A stretch of 44,212 nucleotides of DNA from NCBI GenBank assembly GCA_031263785.1, contig JAISFC010000010.1, forward strand, positions 1 to 44,212, written 5' to 3'. Below, piece by piece: positions 40,176 to 44,212 of this stretch. Source of the stretch: Clostridiales bacterium (lineage in GTDB: Bacteria > Bacillota > Clostridia > Monoglobales > WRBX01). Below the pieces are notes generated by a model. That model was not told the DNA's origin and ran no database searches. It worked only from the letters and a program-made list of their open reading frames with translations. Position numbers and translations under genes: made by a program. Position 1 is the stretch's first letter. Each line of letters opens with the position of its first letter.

Positions 40176-41306
40176 ATGAAAAGATTTATAAGTTTATGCT
40201 TGGCGTCTGTGATGTGTTTGTCGGTGATATCCGTGTCAGCGGAGCCACCAATCACGGTTTTGCTCGACGGCAATCTAATTGAGTTTGACCAGCCGCCGAT
40301 TATCGAAAATGACAGAACGCTTGTGCCCGTGCGGAAAATATTTGAGGCAATGGGCGCAACCGTCGACTGGAACGAAGAAACAAACACTGCCACGGGGACA
40401 AAAGGCTATATTATCATTGTGATGCAGATAGGCAACAACATAATCACGAAAAATGGTCAGCAGATTGAGCTTGACGTTCCGCCGCAAATTGTCAACGACC
40501 GAACGCTCGTGCCCGTCCGCGCCGTTGCGGAAGGTCTTAACTGCACCGTCGGCTGGGACGATGATTCGCAGCAGGTATCCATCACTACCGCGCCCACTGA
40601 TAACGGTCTTCCTACATTCCCTTACACCCCAACATACAACGACGTTTATGAGCGCGGATATGATTTGGGGTACAGCCGCGGAGAGGCATCCGGCAAGAAA
40701 AATGGGAGTTTTGACGAATATGATAAAGCTTATCTGGCGATGGGCAACGAAGGTCTCAACGACGAGGCAAAAAAGAATTTCAACGAAGGTTTTGCAAACG
40801 GATGGGCGGATGGTTATGAAATTGGCTTGAAAGCGTGGGAGGAAGAACAGTCAAATCCTAAGCCTTCGCCCACCGCCCCAATAGAACAGATTTTTAAACT
40901 GCCCGACCTACCAATGGCTTTGAAATACGAATTCGCTCCATTTGAGATACAAATCAACGAAGTTGTTATTAACAAAGGCGTTGACGGCAATAATCAGCCG
41001 AATCCTAAAAAAACTACCGTAACGCTGTCGTGCGAGATTTTGCAAATTCCCGACCGGTGCCCACAGGTGCCTTCCCTCTACATTAATGTGGCTATGACCG
41101 ACGAACAGGGACGTAGCATCGGCAGCCCCAATGCAAAAATCAGCGCTAAGGATTTGGGCATTTTCTCTAATTATGGCGACGCCAAAAAGCAAGTGGGCGA
41201 CACCTTTGACGTAACCTTTGTTTTGGATTACGGCTTCCCGAATGTCGCTGATACTCGCGGTAATCGTCATATAAATGTTGTGAGATTCGAGTTCCAGGGG
41301 TATTAA
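40176..41306 (+). CDS. secreted protein with copper amine oxidase N-terminal-like domain (copy 2)
   Basis: 376 aa. Nearly identical to copy 1 through the signal peptide and the paired NDRTLVPVR motifs (residues 1-140), similar in the Gly/Tyr-periodic middle (YERGYDLGYSRGEASGKKNG), and clearly diverged in the C-terminal domain. This indicates a tandem duplication with selection for different C-terminal function, or relaxed constraint there. GGAGGG precedes the ATG. Its upstream region keeps the TTATGTGATATATT part of the copy-1 promoter but lacks the GGGGGTTGCAT -35 part, so it may depend on read-through from copy 1. Confidence 0.85.
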   Translation: MKRFISLCLASVMCLSVISVSAEPPITVLLDGNLIEFDQPPIIENDRTLVPVRKIFEAMGATVDWNEETNTATGTKGYIIIVMQIGNNIITKNGQQIELDVPPQIVNDRTLVPVRAVAEGLNCTVGWDDDSQQVSITTAPTDNGLPTFPYTPTYNDVYERGYDLGYSRGEASGKKNGSFDEYDKAYLAMGNEGLNDEAKKNFNEGFANGWADGYEIGLKAWEEEQSNPKPSPTAPIEQIFKLPDLPMALKYEFAPFEIQINEVVINKGVDGNNQPNPKKTTVTLSCEILQIPDRCPQVPSLYINVAMTDEQGRSIGSPNAKISAKDLGIFSNYGDAKKQVGDTFDVTFVLDYGFPNVADTRGNRHINVVRFEFQGY

Positions 41307-41472
41307 CCGCCCGTTGCCGTCACTTGACGGCGCATATTAGTTGACACAACAAGCATATACAGCGGCTTTGCATGATGAAATAAAAAGAATTGCGTAAGCA
41401 ATTCAACAATACCTGTTCCCTGTTCCCTATAGAGTTAGGGTATCGTTGCGGCGAAATGAATTCGCCTTCACG

Positions 41473-41528
41473 AGCAGCCCCCTTGTTGAAATTTGGGGGT
41501 TGCATTTTTTTTATTTATGTGTTACAAT
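41473..41528 (+). promoter_or_regulatory. composite terminator-promoter before tRNA-Met
   Basis: GCAGCCCCC (41473-41481) and GGGGGTTGC (41494-41502) form a 9-bp stem followed by ATTTTTTTT. The right arm contains TTGCAT (41499-41504), then 18 bp and TACAAT (41523-41528). It is homologous to 38868-38921. A further hairpin AATTGC-GTAA-GCAATT lies at 41388-41403; otherwise 41307-41472 shows no gene. Confidence 0.65.
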
Positions 41529-41580
41529 AGTAATTGTGAAGTGAACACGAGGCGGATTTTTGTTTTTGTTCCGCTAATTC

Positions 41581-41657
41581 GCGCCTTTAGCTCAGTTGGT
41601 TAGAGCAACCGGCTCATAACCGGTCGGTCCGGGGTTCGAGTCCCTGAAGGCGCACCA
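41581..41657 (+). tRNA. tRNA-Met (anticodon CAT, elongator type)
   Basis: Acceptor GCGCCTT pairs with AAGGCGC, then discriminator A and encoded CCA. The anticodon stem CCGG(C)/(A)CCGG encloses a loop with CAT. The D-arm (AGCTCAGTTGGTTAGAGC) and T-arm (TTCGAGT) are normal. CAT could also mean tRNA-Ile2 with a lysidine-modified C; the GGCTCATAACC loop context favours elongator Met. Confidence 0.9.
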
Positions 41658-41800
41658 AAAAGTGCCTCTTCGAGGCAATGAAAAATGACAAATGATAAAT
41701 TGTGAATGATAAATAAAACCCAAAGTCCACACAATAGGCGCTTTTTGTATTTATCATTCATCATTAACCGAAAGCGAATCATTTTTCATTTCTCTTCGTC
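41658..41800. repeat. tRNA-flanking repeat, copy 2, with inverted right end
   Basis: 41655-41714 matches 315-374 after tRNA-Gln. The sequences ATGAATGATAAAT and AATGAAAAATG on the left recur in inverted order on the right (TTTATCATTCAT near 41752 and CATTTTTCATTT near 41780), making a roughly 140-bp imperfect palindrome of the kind seen in MITE-like elements. No gene lies inside. Confidence 0.6.
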
Positions 41801-41855
41801 TTCCGCAAAAAAATAACAGCGATTGCAGTAGAATAAAGTTACAAGAGGGCGAGAC

Positions 41856-42749
41856 ATGAGCAAACAAAAGGTTTCAATTCGATTTTTTGATAACACGGAA
41901 GTACGTGCCATTTGGGATGATGAGCATTCAAAATGGTGGTTTTCGGTTGTTGATATTATTGGAGTTTTAACTGATAGTAAAGACCCGCGAAAATATTGGA
42001 CAGTTTTGAAAACAAGATTAAAAAATTCTGATTTTCAAACGACTACAAATTGTAGTCAGTTCAAATTAACTGCGGAAGATGGCAAAAAGCGTCTTACTGA
42101 TTGTCTTTTGCAGGACGATATTGTTAAACTTGTTGAAGTCGTGCCAAGCAAAAAATCCAAAAAATTCATTGAATGGTTTACTTATAGCGATGAAACTATA
42201 GACGGTAAGAGTAAAACAAAGGCTTATGCGTTGTTTGACAGTTCGCTCATCGACACCATTGAAGTCGGCACAACGAAAGGTTTACAACAAATCCACGGCT
42301 ACTTGTTTGGTGGTTTGTACGACTTTGCGGGTCAAATTCGCACGGTTAATATCGCAAAAGGCGGGTTTAGATTTGCTCCGCTCCAATTTCTAGAAAGAAC
42401 ATTAAACACAATTGAAAATATGCCTGAAACCTCATTTGACGACATAATCGATAAATATGTTGAAATGAATGTTGCTCATCCGTTCCGCGAGGGAAATGGA
42501 CGCTCGTCTAGAATTTGGCTTGATTTGATTTTGAAAAAGAACCTCAAGCGTTGCGTTGATTGGAGCAAAATCGGCAAAAAAGAATATCTAACCGCTATGC
42601 AAGAATCCACGATGGACACAACCAGAATCAAAGGCTTATTGGAAAACGCGCTAACCGATAAAATCAACGACCGCGACGTGTTTATGAAAGGTATCGACTA
42701 TTCTTATTATTATGAGGAAGAAGACGATATCGAGGATACCGGCGAATAA
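41856..42749 (+). CDS. BRO-N/Fic fusion protein, putative AMP-transferase toxin
   Basis: 297 aa. Residues 8-110 are a BRO-N domain ([50 protein letters not shown]), related to the protein at 18323. Residues 125-270 are a Fic domain with the complete active-site motif [12 protein letters not shown] (208-219, His208 catalytic) and the upstream [20 protein letters not shown]. Fic enzymes transfer AMP or similar groups onto target proteins. I see no clear inhibitory (S/T)xxxE(G/N) helix, so control may come from the BRO-N part or a separate antitoxin. The ATG follows GAGGG. It converges, 3 nt apart, on an antitoxin-like gene. Confidence 0.85.
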   Translation: MSKQKVSIRFFDNTEVRAIWDDEHSKWWFSVVDIIGVLTDSKDPRKYWTVLKTRLKNSDFQTTTNCSQFKLTAEDGKKRLTDCLLQDDIVKLVEVVPSKKSKKFIEWFTYSDETIDGKSKTKAYALFDSSLIDTIEVGTTKGLQQIHGYLFGGLYDFAGQIRTVNIAKGGFRFAPLQFLERTLNTIENMPETSFDDIIDKYVEMNVAHPFREGNGRSSRIWLDLILKKNLKRCVDWSKIGKKEYLTAMQESTMDTTRIKGLLENALTDKINDRDVFMKGIDYSYYYEEEDDIEDTGE

Positions 42750-42752
42750 TGT

Positions 42753-42965
42753 TTAATCCGTTTTGTATTGCTGCTCGATTTCCAGCAACTCTTCCGTTGA
42801 AAGATTCGCTTGCGGCTTAAAAGGCAACTCGCCGGAATTTACCACTTGCTTGATAAACATATTTATGGCAGAAGAAAACGTGAGCCCCATGCTTCGGAAG
42901 GTAATGTCCGCTTTCTTCTTGAGCGATTTGTCGATTCTAATGCTTGTGTTTACGGTATTAGTCAT
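42753..42965 (-). CDS. RelB/DinJ-family antitoxin-like protein
   Basis: 70 aa from the ATG at 42965 (AAGGAG 9 nt upstream; the ATG at 42974 touches the ribosome site). The N-terminal ribbon-helix-helix motif is NTSIRIDKSLKKKADITFRS MGLTFSSAINMFIKQVV, the RelB/DinJ signature. A toxin-binding tail follows. No RelE/YafQ-type toxin gene is adjacent on the same strand; the next DNA downstream is the convergent BRO-N/Fic gene. It may be an orphan, a remnant of a lost pair, or functionally linked to Fic. Confidence 0.85.
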   Translation of the reverse strand: MTNTVNTSIRIDKSLKKKADITFRSMGLTFSSAINMFIKQVVNSGELPFKPQANLSTEELLEIEQQYKTD

Positions 42966-42988
42966 TGCTATCATCTCCTTATACTATC

Positions 42989-43017
42989 ATTATACTACAT
43001 ATAATATGCAATGTCAA
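42989..43017 (-). promoter_or_regulatory. promoter of the RelB/DinJ-like gene
   Basis: Minus-strand TTGACA (43017-43012), 17 bp, TATAAT (42994-42989), perfect consensus. The spacer holds CATATTATATG, a palindrome suited to ribbon-helix-helix autoregulation. Confidence 0.75.
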
Positions 43018-43064
43018 TACAAAAATCAAACATGGAAAATAAATAAATATATTAGGATTATGGC

Positions 43065-43093
43065 TTGCAATTTTGCGGCGGATTTGTTATACT
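43065..43093 (+). promoter_or_regulatory. promoter of the inositol-monophosphatase-family gene
   Basis: TTGCAA (43065-43070), 17 bp, TATACT (43088-43093), 25 bp before the ATG. Confidence 0.65.
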
Positions 43094-43118
43094 TAGCCTA
43101 ATAGGGAGATGATAGGCG

Positions 43119-43934
43119 ATGTTAGCGATTAGCAAGCGAACGCAATTAGCGGCGGAAGTGTCAAAACAAGCGGGCGTACAAATATTAGAGATACAAAAAG
43201 GTGATATGGGAACTCGCTCGAAAGGCGCGAATGATGTCCTCACAATTGCCGATACAACCAGCGAAAAAACCATAACCGACGCTATTTCTTCGGCATTCCC
43301 GAATGATGGAATAATCGCGGAAGAGGGGAGCCGCAAGCAAAGCCAAACAGGATATACATGGGTTATTGACCCGCTGGACGGCACTCTTAATTTTTCACGC
43401 AAAATCCCGCTTTACGCGGTTAGTGTTGGTTATCTAAAAGATGGCAAGCCCAAGGGTGGTGCCATGTTTATTCCGGCTGTTTCCGAGCTGTTTGTTTGCG
43501 AGCGGGGAAATGGCGCGTATTTGAATGGCGGGAAAATAAAAGTTTCAAACAATGAGCTTGCGGATTCTCTCTCAACGGCTGAATTTAATAATCGTTCCGT
43601 TGAATCTCGAAATTGGCTGAACGATATCCACAAAAACCTTATGGAAAACACTATGAACGTCGAAAAACTATTTTCGACGGTAATTTCTTTGTGTTACGTA
43701 GCTTGTGGAAGAACCGAATTGCATTGCGAATTGGAGTGCTTTTTGTGGGACATTATGCCCGCAGGATTGCTCATCGAAGAAGCCGGCGGAAAGTTTACTC
43801 AAATCGACGGAAGCCCTGTGGATTATTCACAGATGCAAAAGCAATGCGTGCTTGGCACGAACGGAATAATTCACGATAGCGCGCTGGACTTGATAAAGCC
43901 AAAACAAGCGCCACTTCGCTCTGCCGAGCAGTAG
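43119..43934 (+). CDS. inositol monophosphatase family protein
   Basis: 271 aa. Metal-binding motifs of the Li+-sensitive phosphatase family are all present: IIAEEGS (Glu of motif 1), WVIDPLDGTLNF (motif 2) and ECFLWDIMPAGLLIEEAGG (motif 3). Members hydrolyse inositol-1-phosphate, 3'-phosphoadenosine phosphates, fructose-1,6-bisphosphate or histidinol phosphate; the sequence alone does not decide which. The ATG follows GGGAG. It is a single-gene unit with its own promoter. The next 190 bp to 44128 show no gene. Confidence 0.9.
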   Translation: MLAISKRTQLAAEVSKQAGVQILEIQKGDMGTRSKGANDVLTIADTTSEKTITDAISSAFPNDGIIAEEGSRKQSQTGYTWVIDPLDGTLNFSRKIPLYAVSVGYLKDGKPKGGAMFIPAVSELFVCERGNGAYLNGGKIKVSNNELADSLSTAEFNNRSVESRNWLNDIHKNLMENTMNVEKLFSTVISLCYVACGRTELHCELECFLWDIMPAGLLIEEAGGKFTQIDGSPVDYSQMQKQCVLGTNGIIHDSALDLIKPKQAPLRSAEQ

Positions 43935-44128
43935 ACAATCCAGCCGCAAGTTTTCCCACGATACTTTGCAAATGAGCGTAACGAATTTGAAAGCACCTAG
44001 ATATTTTTTTCATTCAGATTCGTGAAATCGGCTTCAAATACGGGGATTATCAGATTTATATGATTCGGGAGTCTTTTTTTTATTTTCGATAATCTGTTAT
44101 GATACAATAGAAGGGTAACAAAAAAAGA

Positions 44129-44195
44129 AGACAAAGCGCCTCAAAAATGATATGATGTAAGTAACCAAACAAACACATATCGGAGGGCTTTGTCT
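44129..44195 (+). promoter_or_regulatory. leader hairpin before the gene at the window end
   Basis: AGACAAAGC (44129-44137) is the exact reverse complement of GCTTTGTCT (44187-44195), which lies between the GGAGGG ribosome site and the ATG. Transcripts entering from upstream could fold and hide the start, a device known from insertion-sequence transposase genes. Confidence 0.45.
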
Positions 44196-44212
44196 ATGGA
44201 TATTATAACACA
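44196..44212 (+). CDS. start of a gene truncated by the window end
   Basis: ATG at 44196 with GGAGGG 8 nt upstream; only MDIIT is visible. The leader hairpin raises the possibility of a transposase, but five codons cannot establish this. Confidence 0.4.

Noticed and set aside
41600-41782. Minus-strand 60-codon frame
   Set aside because: Antisense to tRNA-Met (GTRTPD artefact) and to the flanking repeat; no ribosome site.

Overview
The window looks like a chromosome segment of an endospore-forming Firmicute, most likely an uncultured member of the class Clostridia. The evidence is a full-length Spo0A with TTGTCGA repeats upstream, a YlbJ-type sporulation membrane protein, GlmM, GlmS, LytR-CpsA-Psr, EndoA/MazF and DprA-TopA genes of Gram-positive type, strong Shine-Dalgarno sites, several TTG starts, and sigma-A promoters with 17-bp spacers. 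The species cannot be named from the sequence alone.

Layout. (1) 1-5.6 kb: tRNA-Gln, an unknown 172-aa protein, then a minus-strand block holding a membrane glycosyltransferase-like protein, an FAD amine-oxidase-like enzyme, a small secreted protein, and a MazF/EndoA toxin with an unusually short antitoxin. (2) 5.6-9.8 kb: a cell-wall precursor and attachment block (LCP protein, glmM, glmS). (3) 9.8-11.5 kb: an AAA ATPase gene enclosed by two 77-bp direct repeats. (4) 11.4-17.6 kb: a minus-strand run from one promoter, TrmH-type methyltransferase, dprA, topA, a second methyltransferase and a lipoprotein-like or membrane-anchored protein. (5) 17.7-23.6 kb: a small anchored protein, a BRO-N protein, ylbJ, an 849-aa membrane coiled-coil protein and tRNA-Arg. 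(6) 23.7-26.0 kb: dnaN-recF without dnaA or gyrB nearby.

(7) 26.0-27.0 kb: two intact and one decayed tandem copy of a 36-codon hydrophobic peptide gene, each with a convergent antisense promoter. This is a strong candidate for an undescribed type I toxin-antitoxin family. (8) 27.0-33.1 kb: a gene for a secreted beta-repeat protein of nearly 2000 residues, preceded by an 11-bp-phased TGTAAC array. (9) 33.2-34.9 kb: two tandem modules, each a PIN-domain toxin followed by an overlapping 54-aa partner under a palindromic operator. (10) 34.9-37.7 kb: two divergent AAA ATPases with nuclease-like C-termini. (11) 37.7-41.3 kb: spo0A and a tandem pair of secreted copper-amine-oxidase-N-like proteins. 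(12) 41.5-44.2 kb: tRNA-Met, a BRO-N/Fic fusion, a solitary RelB/DinJ-type antitoxin, an inositol-monophosphatase-family enzyme, and the first codons of a gene running off the end.

Housekeeping blocks alternate with small defence or addiction modules, and many of these modules are tandem duplications. The duplicates help the analysis, because the substitutions between copies show which parts are under selection. All functions are inferred from sequence reading alone. No database search was run.
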